From Flavobacteriaceae bacterium (lineage in GTDB: Bacteria > Bacteroidota > Bacteroidia > Flavobacteriales > Flavobacteriaceae), in the NCBI GenBank assembly GCA_947483075.1, contig CANKLE010000005.1:1-64000 (forward strand): a stretch of DNA of 64,000 nt. The letters run 5' to 3'. A program made the translations under genes and the position numbers. The notes beneath the pieces were generated by a model that did no database searches, was not told where the DNA came from, and saw only the letters and a program-made list of their open reading frames with translations. Shown piece after piece: positions 43,638-54,003 of the stretch (positions are counted from its first letter, which is position 1; each line of letters begins with the position of its first letter).

Positions 43638-46600
43638 TTAATTTCCGAAATTATACCGCAGGGTAAATCCGCCCCGAATATTGGTAATAGGAAAGGAGGT
43701 TGAGATAACGGGTTTCGAGAACGAATGATCGTAATAGAATATCGCGGTAAAGTTTTTACTGAAGGAATAATCGGCAGTTAATTTGGCCGACCAGATGTTT
43801 TGTCCGCCCGACAATTTGTTATTGTTGTAATCTAAATAACGCACGATGGTCTGGCTGTTTCGGTAGGATCCGTCAATTTTTATGTTGATGTCGCTCTTGA
43901 TGACTCCCGTAGGATTATCGGCCAATTTTGACGAAATGATCACGTCCTTGATGCGGTAACCCAATCCCATCACGTACTCTACGCCTTTTACCTCGGTGAG
44001 TAAGTTGTTGTCAAAACTCAACGAAAGGGCCCGGTCTTTTTTCATTTCGGCCAAGATTTTGATCGAGTTTTTGAGCTCGAAATCTATCCGCATCAACGGG
44101 CTAAATTGCTCTACTAAATTTACATTCGAGATGAGCAACTTGTTGTACAAATTACCTCCGGCATCGACATTCAAACTGCCGTTGGGCAAATACCCCGTGG
44201 GCGCTTTGTCAAACTCAAAATTAGATCGGAACGAATTTAAGGTATAGGTAGCTTTGTAGCTGTTTTGTATCGAGAAGCGTTTAAAATTCTCTTTAAAGAA
44301 GGTATAGCGCATCAACCCACTGTACTTAATTGTCCAGTTGGGAATTGGAATGTTTCGGAAAGCATCCAGCGAAATTCCTTTGGCTTCTTCGCCTGCTGCC
44401 TTGCCTGTAAATCCGGTATAAGCCGCCAAAAACGAAGGCAATAAGACCGCCTGACTGTTTCTTCCGAAGCCCACCGGATAACCCACATTGGCCGCATAAA
44501 TTGGATTGGTCAAATCGCTGTATGCCCCTTGTCCGTATACCGGAATAGGATTAACTCCATAGAAATTTTCGGCCAATCGATTGGCAATCGTGAGTCGGTT
44601 GTTGCGGAATTCCTCAAAGGCCGAAGAGTAGTTTTCGTTACTTGCTTTGAAGGCCGTTTTGAGCATCATGGTAGAAATAGAATAATTCCCGAAGGTGTAA
44701 GGCGATCGCGAATTGTATACCCCATCTCCTGTTACATCGTATTGCTCGGAGTAATTTTCGACATAGGTTCGATCGGCGGTTAAATCAATTTTAAAATCTG
44801 GAAACAAATCTACATTGGCCGTCATGTTTAATGTTCTTGACGTAATCTGGGTGAAATTCTGATTGAAGTTGGGGTACGTAGTTAACCAGCCGTTTTTGGC
44901 TGCTTCGTAACGCACATCATCTTGCGATCCGAAGATGAAACCCAAGGTAGGTTTTGAGGTGCCAAAGAATCCTAAGCCTGGCGTATACCCCGGCAACACG
45001 GTTCCTTTATTTTCGGTATAATTGGCCTGGATATTTCGCACTGAAGTCAATACACCTATAAGACCATTCATAAATACACTTCCTTCATTGGCTACCTGCG
45101 GTGCGGCATTGGCCACTTTTTGACCGGGTTTCGGCGCCGTGGTTGGGGCATTTTTAACCGGCGCTTTTCCTTTGTTTTTTGTCAAGCCAATGTACTTGTA
45201 AAAGGAATCCATATTAAAGGTCGTGTTCAATTTATTTGAGGATGCATTTTGAATGGTGTTTCCTAGGTTGTAGGCCGTTCCGTCTTCGGCCACAAATTGT
45301 GACAAGGCCAAGGAGGCACGTTGCCAGTTGTAATCTCCGGTATAGGAATACGTTGATTTAACGAAGCTCAAGGCCGGAATTTTATTGATTGGCAAATCGT
45401 AATTGATCACAAATTGTTGCGAATGCTGATTGGGCTCTCCAATGTTCCAATAGTCATCCCAAATGGTTACCGAATTGTCGGGCTCATTGAACTCGTTCAA
45501 ATAGTTGCGCACAATGTTACTCGAGGTTGCGCTGTAATTAAACTTGAGTGACTTGGTCATGTTGTAATTGAAGCCGTATTGGTAATTGAACAAGAAATTT
45601 CGACGGTACAAGGGATCTAAAGGAATGCCTTCTACATCAACCTGACGGAATTGTTGTTTGTTAAATTGACGTAAAATAGTGCTGCTGAAACTGATTGTTG
45701 ACGGCATATAATTGAAATTGAAGTCGCGCAACAATTTCCAGTAATCACTCTTTTTGAATAGCTTATTCTTTTTGAATGGCTCAACGGGCTTAGGCTGAAT
45801 CGTAAACGAATAATCAGCAGTAGTGCTCACTTGCTGGTCTTTGTAGCTCTCAATTTCGTAATTGTGGCGGTTCACCTCGTTGTAGGAGTACGACAGCGTT
45901 AAATTTTCTGGATCGTAAATGTGCACCTTTTGTTTTTCTGAACGTTCTCGGCGCACCCCAATAAAGTTGATGCTCTGGCGCTTCGTGTAATCTATTGCGC
46001 GGTCTTTGATGTTGGCGCGCTCGTTGGCATTGGCTGTGATGTCCAACAACTGTTGCAAGCGTATATCTTGACTAAACGGATCGTATTGTGGCGTAATTGT
46101 TTCTTCGCCAATGGCATAATTAAACGGCAACGTAATGTTCCATTTTTTTGGCATTAATTTCCCCAAACTCAAATTGGTCACGATGTTGTATTGCTGCGTG
46201 TCGTCTCGACTGCGCTCATTTGGCCCTTGTTCTAGGGTTCCAAATCCTATGGTGCTCATTTTTCCGGTGGCCGAAACCGTGGCAAAATCGGCAATGTTAC
46301 CGTCTACATTCACCACCGCAGCCATACCGCCTTTGTTGTCCATGTCGGCCAAACGCAATTCATTAAACCACACTTCCCCACTCACGTCTTTGGGTAGTAA
46401 GGTGCCGCCAGCCGGATCGGTGCCGCCTGTAGTGTTATTTTTTATTCCCACCATCAAGGTGCGCACCAAACCAAAATTTGGATTTCCGCGTACCCCAATT
46501 TTTAATTTTGCCGGACGAGAAGGATCCAATTGATTTTCCATTTGGTAGAAAATCTCATTGGGCCCTAAAGATGGATTTTGTCGGGATAGTATTTTAAGTT

Positions 46601-49600
46601 GGGTTAATAAATCCAACTGCAAATCAATGTTATTGGCTTCTGGCCAAACTAATTCGGGCGTATTAGAACCGGCAGCAGATACTTCTAGCGGAATTTCTAT
46701 TTGGTAGAAGTTTTCGGTAAAATCGTTTCCAAAACGGATGAATCCTACCATTTCGTTGTTGGCTACCGGTGCCGGATCAGCTGGCAAGGCTTCAGCATGA
46801 ATAAACATTTTCAATTTTTTAAATTGACGCATGTCTACGCTGATGTTCTTGAATACCGCTCTCGAATCAGTAGTTTCCAGACCTTTAACTCGTAATGCTA
46901 AAGACTGTTCATTTTGGCGAATAATCGAATTATTATTGTACAACTGCTCCCGCACTACACCCGGAGGAGACACGTATTTGATAGGAGAACGTTCTGAATT
47001 TTCTTGAATATTTACCGTTTCAATATCAAAATCGGTATTGTCTAAGGCATTGGTTGGATCGTCTTCGGCGTCTAACGATTTCAAATAACGACGCCATTCG
47101 CCACGAACTAAATCTAAGGCACCAAAACGCAGCGTAATTTCGTTTTCGAAATCGGTCATGTAAATACGCATGAATCGGATGGAACGAAAATCTGAAATAG
47201 GCCCCACTTTGTTTTCAAATTGAGAAACGGGAATCTTAAACTGAATCCAACGCGCCGGAGTAGTATCGCCTGCAGTTGCTCCCGGAGTTTGGGCTACCGT
47301 TTGCATCACATTGGTCACATAGGGAGAAGTCCCTACACTCATGTTGGGCTGCAGATCTATATGGTACTCGTAATAGGCATTAAACCCATCCATGGTGTTA
47401 TCTCGGTTAATATCTTCTACATCGGGCAAAGTAGAATTTCCGCGGTTGTTGTCGGATACATTTACGGGGGAATTTCCCTGGGTTCCGTTGTAATTTTTAT
47501 AGCGGTCTATGACTGATCCGGTTGCATTCAAATAGTATTGGTAATTATCGGCAGCGGGGTCAGCCTGATCGGCAAAATTGGTATAAATAGAAGCTTCGTC
47601 ATTATCTGGCAAACCGTCTAATCCGATATCTTGCACTTGGCGGTTGCCTTCATTGGTGTCGAAAGCATACAACAAAGACTGAGAAACGGGCACTTTTCCC
47701 CAAGCTGTAGTATAAGGAGCCAAGGTGGAGCCCACCTCGGGCAAACCGTTTTCAAATTGCTTACGTCCGTCTTTTAAGATGTCTTCAGAAATAGAACCCA
47801 AATTGAAAAATACTTTTCCGGGATTGGCTAATTCTTGAGGCGTAAGTCCATTGCCCACGTAGGGATCCAACATCCAAAACTGGATGTATTCTACGTTGCC
47901 TTGCTCAAAATTGGTTGAATTTAAGGAACGGGTAATCCCACCAAAATTATCTTTAGGGTTGGGCAATTGATTGGTGCCCGCTGCCAATTGATTGTTGTTA
48001 TATGGCCCTCTTTCTTTAGGGTAATAGGTCATGTCAAAGGTATTGACCACCTGGCTTTGCCCTACGGCAATATCGGTATTGGGGTATAATTCTTGGCTAA
48101 AAATACGGCGGGTTTTATTCAAGGAAATGTCATCAACCGAAATTCCTGAGGGGCGTTGGGTATAAAAAACAGGGTCAATGCTGTACCAGCTCAATTTGGC
48201 ACGTTTTTCGCCATAAGGAAGTCCCGCTAAATTTTCGTTAAATTCTTTTAGTGTAGTTACCGGAGTAGAACTCAAGGTCCAAGAGGTTGGCGAGCGCAAA
48301 TCGATATTCGACTGAGACCCTTCAAAGTCATCCACATAAATGGTGGCCTCGCCGCCAAAACGATCTCCTTGAGGAGCTTCGGGTTTTAGGAATGCCACTT
48401 CACCTCTAAAAGAGAAATTTGATGGCACATCGGTGTCGATGTTGGGCAACTTATTAATTAAACGGGTCAATAAAGGAACCTCTGTAGAGAAATTGGAATT
48501 CAATCCAAAAATGGTATTGTTTACTGATTCTTGGCCATAGGACGATTTGGTGGTCAACGGCTTTTCGGTCATTTTTAAGAACGTACCTCCGATCACAAAT
48601 TTTTCAGAAAACTTGTGCTCTACGTTGAATCCCATGAAACGTCGTGTTTGTTGACCAAAGGTTGAATTGTTTTCTACCGACACGTTGATGGGCGTATTTG
48701 AGGCTTGCAAGGCCGGATCTAAAATTTGAACCCTACCGGCTTGGTAATTTACACTGTAATCTACTCCTTCTACCAAAATACGTCCGCCAGCAGTCACGAC
48801 TACCGAGCCCTTAGGTACATTAAAGGCACCAATTGGAATCCCGTCGCCACCCGTTGATTTGAATTTACCTTTAAGTAAATATTTATTTTTGGCGCTTTCT
48901 TGAAGGGCGGTGGCCTGCGTTTGGTCGTACATGGTTTTGAACACATACTTGCGTTGGTTGTCGTTGTAATCTATCAAAGAGGTTGAATTGCCTTCGTAAT
49001 TTTCGGTGTCGTTGAGTCGTAATTTATTGAAGATTAATTTTCCGAAAGGCTCCACAGCGGTAAAGATAATTCGGCCATTTTGCGGGTCAACGGTGAGTCC
49101 GGGCATGAAATCAAAGAATCCATCCCCGCCTACTTGAGGGTCATTGGTCGAATTCAATTTATCCAAATTGAAGACTTTCAATAAGGGCGTTTCGGACAAG
49201 CGATTTTCGGGCAAAGGATTCAACGGAAACGGAGTTCCATCAACAGGCTTAATGTAGTTTAATGGCGACGGATCAGCGTAGAGAATGTTGAATTTAAAAT
49301 CGTCTTTTTGCAGCTGATAGGCACCCGGAATTTGGTAGATGTTTTTCATCATCAGGTTCCAAACGGGGGCATTCACATTGGTCAAGTTACTCTTTAACAT
49401 TTTTAAGAGTAAGGTTTGACTAGTAATAGAAGGCTGGCCTGTATTGGAGTCGGTATTTCCTACTTGTGTGGCATCAATTCCGTCGTTTCCAAATTCTCCT
49501 ACTTGGTATACTTGATCACCAATGGTGTATTGATAGGCTACTGCTAATACCTCATCATTGGCCAATTTTTGTTGCAAAGACAGGTAACCCAATTGCGGGT

Positions 49601-50951
49601 TGAATGTATATTCGTTGGCGTTTAATTTTCGGGCGTTTTCTAATTTGGCAAAATCCTGGGCTTCCACGCCAACCACACCCGTAAATCCTTGAACAGCGGT
49701 AGCAATGTCTCTAATTTGTGTGTTCAAATACCCTCCTCCCGCAGTAATTAAACTCGGATCGTATTTATTGTTTTTGTTGTCTACCGGAGAATTGGGGTCA
49801 ACCAAGAAAAAGCCGGTGGTGTTGGGTGTAATAACTACATCGGTATCTGGAATATTCGGAATTTGGGATTCCCCTATATCCTGAAGCGCAATGATGTTAC
49901 GCAAATTGTTGTTGGTGCCTGTAATCCTGTTTTGGCGGTTAGTAATCCAAACTTCCAAGCGCGTAATTTGGATCCGGCTATCAATAAAAGGATAGTTTTT
50001 TAGTGCCCCGTCGTATTTGTTTCTAAAGAATTGAGACAAGAAAAAGTGTCTGTCAGAATCGTAATCTAAGGCATACAACTCAAAATCTTGAATGGTTCCC
50101 CCTCCTTGTGCAGTCACCGATTTGGTTTGTGATTTTTGTTCAGAGAAAATACCCGTTACGCTGGTTTTACCAAATTGCAACAAGGCTTTCACCCCAAATA
50201 AACTCTGTGCTCCGCGTATCAAGGAGCTATTAAGCGGCATGCTCACATTTCCTACTTCAATTTTTTGCACGATATCATCCTCGGTCGGGGTGTATTCTAA
50301 TTTAATGGAATTTTGAAATGCAAAGGTAGACTGAGTATCATAATTGGCCGTAACCTGCAAACGGGTTCCCACTTTTCCCATTAAACTCATGCTGATGCGT
50401 TGATTAAAATCAAAAGTGGTCGAGGTTCGGTTTCGAGGCGAAATGGCCGGATTGTCGAGTTTAGTGTACCGCAATCCCAAGTCAATTTCTACCGAACCGG
50501 TTGGTTTTACATCGATGGTATTGCTCCCAAAAATGGAGCTAAAAAATCCGGAGTTCACATAGTAACGGGGCAATAAATCGCGTTTGGCTTCTTCTGAACC
50601 CTCTTTTTTGCCGTCCATGGCGTCGGCTTTCTTCTTGAAATACTTGCGCATCGACTCCCGCAATACCAGTTGGTCGTATTCTTTTGGGGTAAGAATTATG
50701 GGGTAACTGATATTAAAGCCTTCAACCGAATTGGTATATATATAGCGATCGGTAACCGGGTCATAGGTATAGGCTTCTAGAATGGTGGGGGGATTGTTAA
50801 GCTTCAGTTTGCCCAAGCTGCTGCCTGTTTTTACGGAATCTTCTGGCTCCTCAACCACTTGCGCAACCGCAACAGCGCTACACAAAAAAACAAAAACCAC
50901 AAGGATTTGCAGCAGTCGATGTTCCAGTATATGTAGGTGGGTTTTTCTCAC
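43638..50951 (-). CDS. sprA: SprA, T9SS outer-membrane translocon
   Basis: A 2437-residue giant beta-barrel (Sov in Porphyromonas). Known structures show a 36-strand barrel that carries folded cargo across the outer membrane. Here: signal peptide (about 1-31); SprA N-terminal repeats with LPRYYVNSGFFSSIFGSNTI and GLRYTKLDNPAISPRNR; long strand-rich regions with ANYDTQSTFAFQNSIKLEY; ethe DDFEGSQSNIDLRSPTSW segment; and a C-terminal barrel ending RGGFTLRYNFG. It starts 3 bp after the ruvA stop, so it is cotranscribed with ruvA. This gene makes T9SS certain for the organism. Confidence 0.97.
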   Translation of the reverse strand: MRKTHLHILEHRLLQILVVFVFLCSAVAVAQVVEEPEDSVKTGSSLGKLKLNNPPTILEAYTYDPVTDRYIYTNSVEGFNISYPIILTPKEYDQLVLRESMRKYFKKKADAMDGKKEGSEEAKRDLLPRYYVNSGFFSSIFGSNTIDVKPTGSVEIDLGLRYTKLDNPAISPRNRTSTTFDFNQRISMSLMGKVGTRLQVTANYDTQSTFAFQNSIKLEYTPTEDDIVQKIEVGNVSMPLNSSLIRGAQSLFGVKALLQFGKTSVTGIFSEQKSQTKSVTAQGGGTIQDFELYALDYDSDRHFFLSQFFRNKYDGALKNYPFIDSRIQITRLEVWITNRQNRITGTNNNLRNIIALQDIGESQIPNIPDTDVVITPNTTGFFLVDPNSPVDNKNNKYDPSLITAGGGYLNTQIRDIATAVQGFTGVVGVEAQDFAKLENARKLNANEYTFNPQLGYLSLQQKLANDEVLAVAYQYTIGDQVYQVGEFGNDGIDATQVGNTDSNTGQPSITSQTLLLKMLKSNLTNVNAPVWNLMMKNIYQIPGAYQLQKDDFKFNILYADPSPLNYIKPVDGTPFPLNPLPENRLSETPLLKVFNLDKLNSTNDPQVGGDGFFDFMPGLTVDPQNGRIIFTAVEPFGKLIFNKLRLNDTENYEGNSTSLIDYNDNQRKYVFKTMYDQTQATALQESAKNKYLLKGKFKSTGGDGIPIGAFNVPKGSVVVTAGGRILVEGVDYSVNYQAGRVQILDPALQASNTPINVSVENNSTFGQQTRRFMGFNVEHKFSEKFVIGGTFLKMTEKPLTTKSSYGQESVNNTIFGLNSNFSTEVPLLTRLINKLPNIDTDVPSNFSFRGEVAFLKPEAPQGDRFGGEATIYVDDFEGSQSNIDLRSPTSWTLSSTPVTTLKEFNENLAGLPYGEKRAKLSWYSIDPVFYTQRPSGISVDDISLNKTRRIFSQELYPNTDIAVGQSQVVNTFDMTYYPKERGPYNNNQLAAGTNQLPNPKDNFGGITRSLNSTNFEQGNVEYIQFWMLDPYVGNGLTPQELANPGKVFFNLGSISEDILKDGRKQFENGLPEVGSTLAPYTTAWGKVPVSQSLLYAFDTNEGNRQVQDIGLDGLPDNDEASIYTNFADQADPAADNYQYYLNATGSVIDRYKNYNGTQGNSPVNVSDNNRGNSTLPDVEDINRDNTMDGFNAYYEYHIDLQPNMSVGTSPYVTNVMQTVAQTPGATAGDTTPARWIQFKIPVSQFENKVGPISDFRSIRFMRIYMTDFENEITLRFGALDLVRGEWRRYLKSLDAEDDPTNALDNTDFDIETVNIQENSERSPIKYVSPPGVVREQLYNNNSIIRQNEQSLALRVKGLETTDSRAVFKNISVDMRQFKKLKMFIHAEALPADPAPVANNEMVGFIRFGNDFTENFYQIEIPLEVSAAGSNTPELVWPEANNIDLQLDLLTQLKILSRQNPSLGPNEIFYQMENQLDPSRPAKLKIGVRGNPNFGLVRTLMVGIKNNTTGGTDPAGGTLLPKDVSGEVWFNELRLADMDNKGGMAAVVNVDGNIADFATVSATGKMSTIGFGTLEQGPNERSRDDTQQYNIVTNLSLGKLMPKKWNITLPFNYAIGEETITPQYDPFSQDIRLQQLLDITANANERANIKDRAIDYTKRQSINFIGVRRERSEKQKVHIYDPENLTLSYSYNEVNRHNYEIESYKDQQVSTTADYSFTIQPKPVEPFKKNKLFKKSDYWKLLRDFNFNYMPSTISFSSTILRQFNKQQFRQVDVEGIPLDPLYRRNFLFNYQYGFNYNMTKSLKFNYSATSSNIVRNYLNEFNEPDNSVTIWDDYWNIGEPNQHSQQFVINYDLPINKIPALSFVKSTYSYTGDYNWQRASLALSQFVAEDGTAYNLGNTIQNASSNKLNTTFNMDSFYKYIGLTKNKGKAPVKNAPTTAPKPGQKVANAAPQVANEGSVFMNGLIGVLTSVRNIQANYTENKGTVLPGYTPGLGFFGTSKPTLGFIFGSQDDVRYEAAKNGWLTTYPNFNQNFTQITSRTLNMTANVDLFPDFKIDLTADRTYVENYSEQYDVTGDGVYNSRSPYTFGNYSISTMMLKTAFKASNENYSSAFEEFRNNRLTIANRLAENFYGVNPIPVYGQGAYSDLTNPIYAANVGYPVGFGRNSQAVLLPSFLAAYTGFTGKAAGEEAKGISLDAFRNIPIPNWTIKYSGLMRYTFFKENFKRFSIQNSYKATYTLNSFRSNFEFDKAPTGYLPNGSLNVDAGGNLYNKLLISNVNLVEQFSPLMRIDFELKNSIKILAEMKKDRALSLSFDNNLLTEVKGVEYVMGLGYRIKDVIISSKLADNPTGVIKSDINIKIDGSYRNSQTIVRYLDYNNNKLSGGQNIWSAKLTADYSFSKNFTAIFYYDHSFSKPVISTSFPITNIRGGFTLRYNFGN

Positions 50952-50954
50952 AAA

Positions 50955-51536
50955 TTACAAGTTTTTCAGGGCTAATTTTATCAAGGCTTCTACGCTGGCA
51001 TCGGGCGATTCTTTCACCAAGCGATCCATTACTTTTTCGGCCATTTTTTTGTTAAACCCTAAAACTTCCAATGCAGATAACGCTTCGTCTTTGTTTGTAT
51101 TGTTTAACGAGAAAGAAACTTCATCAATTTGGTAAATTTTGGCCACTTTATCTTTCAAATCCAAGATGGCGCGTTGGGCAGTTTTGCTTCCAATTCCTTT
51201 GATCGATTGTATCGTATTCAAATCGCCCACTGCCAAGGCTTGTATAATCTGCATGGGTTCTAGTGAAGACAACATGGTGCGGGCAATACTTGCGCCTATA
51301 CCGGATACAGACAACAGCATTTTGAACAACTCCCGTTCTGATTTTTCGACAAACCCAAATAATGAATGCGCATCTTCTTTTACTTGAAGATAGGTATAGA
51401 GTTTGATAAAATCGGTTTGAGGCAATAAGGAATAGGTATGCAACGAAATATGAATGTGGTACCCTACGCCACCGCAATCAATGACTACTTCTGTGGGCGT
51501 TTTTTCGACTAATTTTCCTTGTATGTGTGCTATCAT
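50955..51536 (-). CDS. ruvA: RuvA, Holliday junction branch-migration subunit
   Basis: A 193-residue junction-binding protein: N-terminal OB fold (MIAHIQGKLVEKTPTEVVIDCGGVGY in outline), two helix-hairpin-helix motifs (LLSVSGIGASIARTML and SIKGIGSKTAQRAI) and the C-terminal RuvB-binding domain (about 145-193). It targets the RuvB motor to Holliday junctions. First gene of the ruvA-sprA unit, with a promoter box upstream. Its partner ruvB is about 5.5 kb away; ruvC is not in the window. Confidence 0.96.
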   Translation of the reverse strand: MIAHIQGKLVEKTPTEVVIDCGGVGYHIHISLHTYSLLPQTDFIKLYTYLQVKEDAHSLFGFVEKSERELFKMLLSVSGIGASIARTMLSSLEPMQIIQALAVGDLNTIQSIKGIGSKTAQRAILDLKDKVAKIYQIDEVSFSLNNTNKDEALSALEVLGFNKKMAEKVMDRLVKESPDASVEALIKLALKNL

Positions 51537-51552
51537 CTATGTTGTAATCGAC

Positions 51553-51560
51553 CAAATATA
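51553..51560 (-). promoter_or_regulatory. Predicted -7 promoter box of ruvA-sprA
   Basis: TATATTTG read on the minus strand (51560 to 51553), an exact TAnnTTTG match, 16 bp before the ruvA ATG. Since sprA begins 3 bp after ruvA, this is probably its promoter too. Confidence 0.55.
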
Positions 51561-51598
51561 GCAAAAAACCATGAGCAATATTTGGAATTAATTTATGT

Positions 51599-53890
51599 TT
51601 AAATTGGATTTACATCCCGAAGGCGTTTGCTTTTTTCTTGCGCATCTACAACAGCTACTGCCGCCATATTTACCATCTCTTCTACACTGGCACCCAACTG
51701 AAAAATATGTACCGGCTTGGCCATTCCCAACATGATTGGTCCAATCGAATCGACTTTATAAATTTCTTTCAATAATTTGTAGGTAATGTTGGCCGACTCC
51801 AAGTTTGGGAATACGAGTGTATTTACTTTGTGGTCGGCTAATTTAGAAAAAGGGAATTTCTCTTTGAGCATCTCGGCATTCAAGGCAAAATCGGCTTGGA
51901 TTTCTCCGTCTACGATTAAATCTGGGTGCTCCTGATGCAAATAAGCAACTGCTTGCCGCACTTTAGAGGCACTGCTATCGGCTGACGAACCAAAATTTGA
52001 GAAGGAAACCATGGCAATAATCGGTTCCATCCCAAACATGCGCACCGTTTTGGCCGTCATCAACGCAATTTTAGCCAAGTCATCGGCCGAAGGATTTGGA
52101 TTGATGGCCGTATCCGATAAAAACATCGGACCACGATTGGTCATCATCATATTGGTGGTGGCAATCAAAGAAATACCAGGCGCTTTGCCTATGAGTTGAA
52201 TCATGGGTTTTACCACTACGGGATAACTTCTAGAATAGCCCGTTACCAAAGCATCGGCCTCGCCTTCATTGATCATCATCGCGGCAAAATAATTGCGTTC
52301 TCGCATCCACTTTTGGGCATCCAATAAGGAGATTCCACGGCGGCGTCTAGATTTCCAAAACATGTCGGCATAATGCAAACGGCGGGCATCTTCTTCTTTG
52401 GTTTTCGGATCATAAATGGGCACATCGGCATCAAACCCCAACTCGGCTTTGAGCTCCATGATGTGCTCTCGATTGCCCAATAAAATAGGATCGGCTATGC
52501 CTTCTTCGTAGACAATTTGCGCAGCTTTTAATACAGCCAACTGATCCGCTTCGGCAAAAACCAAGCGTTTCGGGTCGGTCTTTGCACGGTTGGTAAGCAA
52601 GCGCACCATTTTGTTGTCTGATCCTAAGCGCTCCAATAAATCTTCGACGTATTTGTCCCAATCATAAATGGGGTTTGTGGCTACTCCCGAATCCATTGCT
52701 GCTTTGGCAACAGCTGGAGCAACCATAGCAATCAATCGGGGATCGAAGGGTTTTGGGATAATATAATCGCGGCCAAACACCAATTTGGTTTCGCCATAAG
52801 CAATATTTACTTGTTCGGGCACCGATTCTTTGGCCAAGGCGGCCAAGGCTTTTACAGCGGCCATTTTCATGGCTTCGTTAATTTTGGTTGCCCGCACATC
52901 GAGCGCCCCTCTAAAAATATAAGGGAATCCCAAGACATTATTTACCTGATTTGGATGATCGGAACGACCCGTAGCCATAATGATGTCTTTTCGGGTGGCG
53001 ATTGCCAAATCATAATCAATTTCTGGAACTGGATTGGCCATCGCAAAAACTATAGGGTCTTTGGCCATGCCCAATAGCATTTCGGGGGTCAGAATATTTC
53101 CCGCCGACAAACCCAAGAACACATCTGCGCCTTTTAAAGCAGCTCCTAATGAAGTGCCTTTTATATCTTTAGAATACCGGCGCTGCAAATCAGACAAGTC
53201 GGTTCGGTCATTTGACAATAAGCCGTCTTTGTCAAACATGATGATGTGCGCCGGATTGACGCCCAACAACACATACAAATTGGCGCAAGCTAAGGCGGCT
53301 GAACCCGCTCCCGACACTACAATTTTTACTTCTTCTATTTTCTTTTCGGCTAATTCTAAGGCGTTCAATAAGGCCGCTGAAGATATAATGGCCGTACCGT
53401 GCTGGTCGTCGTGCATTACCGGTATATCCAATTCGGCAACCAAACGCTGTTCGATTTCAAACGATTCTGGCGCTTTGATGTCTTCTAAATTAATTCCGCC
53501 AAAAGTGGGAGAAATGTTCTTCACCGTAGCAATAAAGGCGTCGATGTCTTTGGTGTCTATCTCAATATCAAACACATCGATGTCGGCAAATATCTTAAAC
53601 AACAAGGCCTTGCCTTCCATTACCGGCTTTGACGCTTCGGGGCCAATATCGCCCAATCCCAAAACAGCAGTGCCGTTTGTTATTACGGCTACTAGATTTC
53701 CTTTGGCCGTGTATTTATATACATTTTTGACGTCTTTGGCAATTTCCAAGCAAGGCTCTGCAACACCGGGAGAATAAGCCAACGACAAATCGCGTTGGGT
53801 GGCATATTTTTTGGTAGGAACCACTTGAATTTTACCTGGAGTGGGTTTGGCGTGGTATAAAAGCGCTTCTCTTCGTTTACTTGTACTCAT
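51599..53890 (-). CDS. maeB: NADP-dependent malic enzyme with PTA-like domain
   Basis: A 763-residue MaeB-type enzyme converting malate to pyruvate with CO2 and NADPH. The N-terminal malic domain (1-160) has SLAYSPGVAEPC and MHDDQHGTAII. The NAD(P)-binding domain follows (VVSGAGSAALACANL, VFAMANPVPEI). The C-terminal third (about 430-763) is a phosphotransacetylase-like domain, regulatory in MaeB homologues. Length is normal. A promoter box is 27 bp upstream. Confidence 0.95.
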   Translation of the reverse strand: MSTSKRREALLYHAKPTPGKIQVVPTKKYATQRDLSLAYSPGVAEPCLEIAKDVKNVYKYTAKGNLVAVITNGTAVLGLGDIGPEASKPVMEGKALLFKIFADIDVFDIEIDTKDIDAFIATVKNISPTFGGINLEDIKAPESFEIEQRLVAELDIPVMHDDQHGTAIISSAALLNALELAEKKIEEVKIVVSGAGSAALACANLYVLLGVNPAHIIMFDKDGLLSNDRTDLSDLQRRYSKDIKGTSLGAALKGADVFLGLSAGNILTPEMLLGMAKDPIVFAMANPVPEIDYDLAIATRKDIIMATGRSDHPNQVNNVLGFPYIFRGALDVRATKINEAMKMAAVKALAALAKESVPEQVNIAYGETKLVFGRDYIIPKPFDPRLIAMVAPAVAKAAMDSGVATNPIYDWDKYVEDLLERLGSDNKMVRLLTNRAKTDPKRLVFAEADQLAVLKAAQIVYEEGIADPILLGNREHIMELKAELGFDADVPIYDPKTKEEDARRLHYADMFWKSRRRRGISLLDAQKWMRERNYFAAMMINEGEADALVTGYSRSYPVVVKPMIQLIGKAPGISLIATTNMMMTNRGPMFLSDTAINPNPSADDLAKIALMTAKTVRMFGMEPIIAMVSFSNFGSSADSSASKVRQAVAYLHQEHPDLIVDGEIQADFALNAEMLKEKFPFSKLADHKVNTLVFPNLESANITYKLLKEIYKVDSIGPIMLGMAKPVHIFQLGASVEEMVNMAAVAVVDAQEKSKRLRDVNPI

Positions 53891-53916
53891 GGGTTTCCGG
53901 ATTTTATTCCAACTTA

Positions 53917-53924
53917 CAAAGGTA
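53917..53924 (-). promoter_or_regulatory. Predicted -7 promoter box of maeB
   Basis: TACCTTTG read on the minus strand (53924 to 53917), an exact TAnnTTTG match, 26 bp before the maeB ATG. Confidence 0.5.
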
Positions 53925-54003
53925 GCAGTATCATTGAAAAATGGAAGTAATTCAGCATTTCTTTTTGGTAAAAAAACCGACTTGAAAACCGAGCAGCATT
54001 AGG

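Noticed and set aside
53034..53777. 247-residue ORF antisense to maeB
   Set aside because: It mirrors the maeB codons, has a Ser/Lys/Ala-rich composition typical of shadow frames and no domain pattern.
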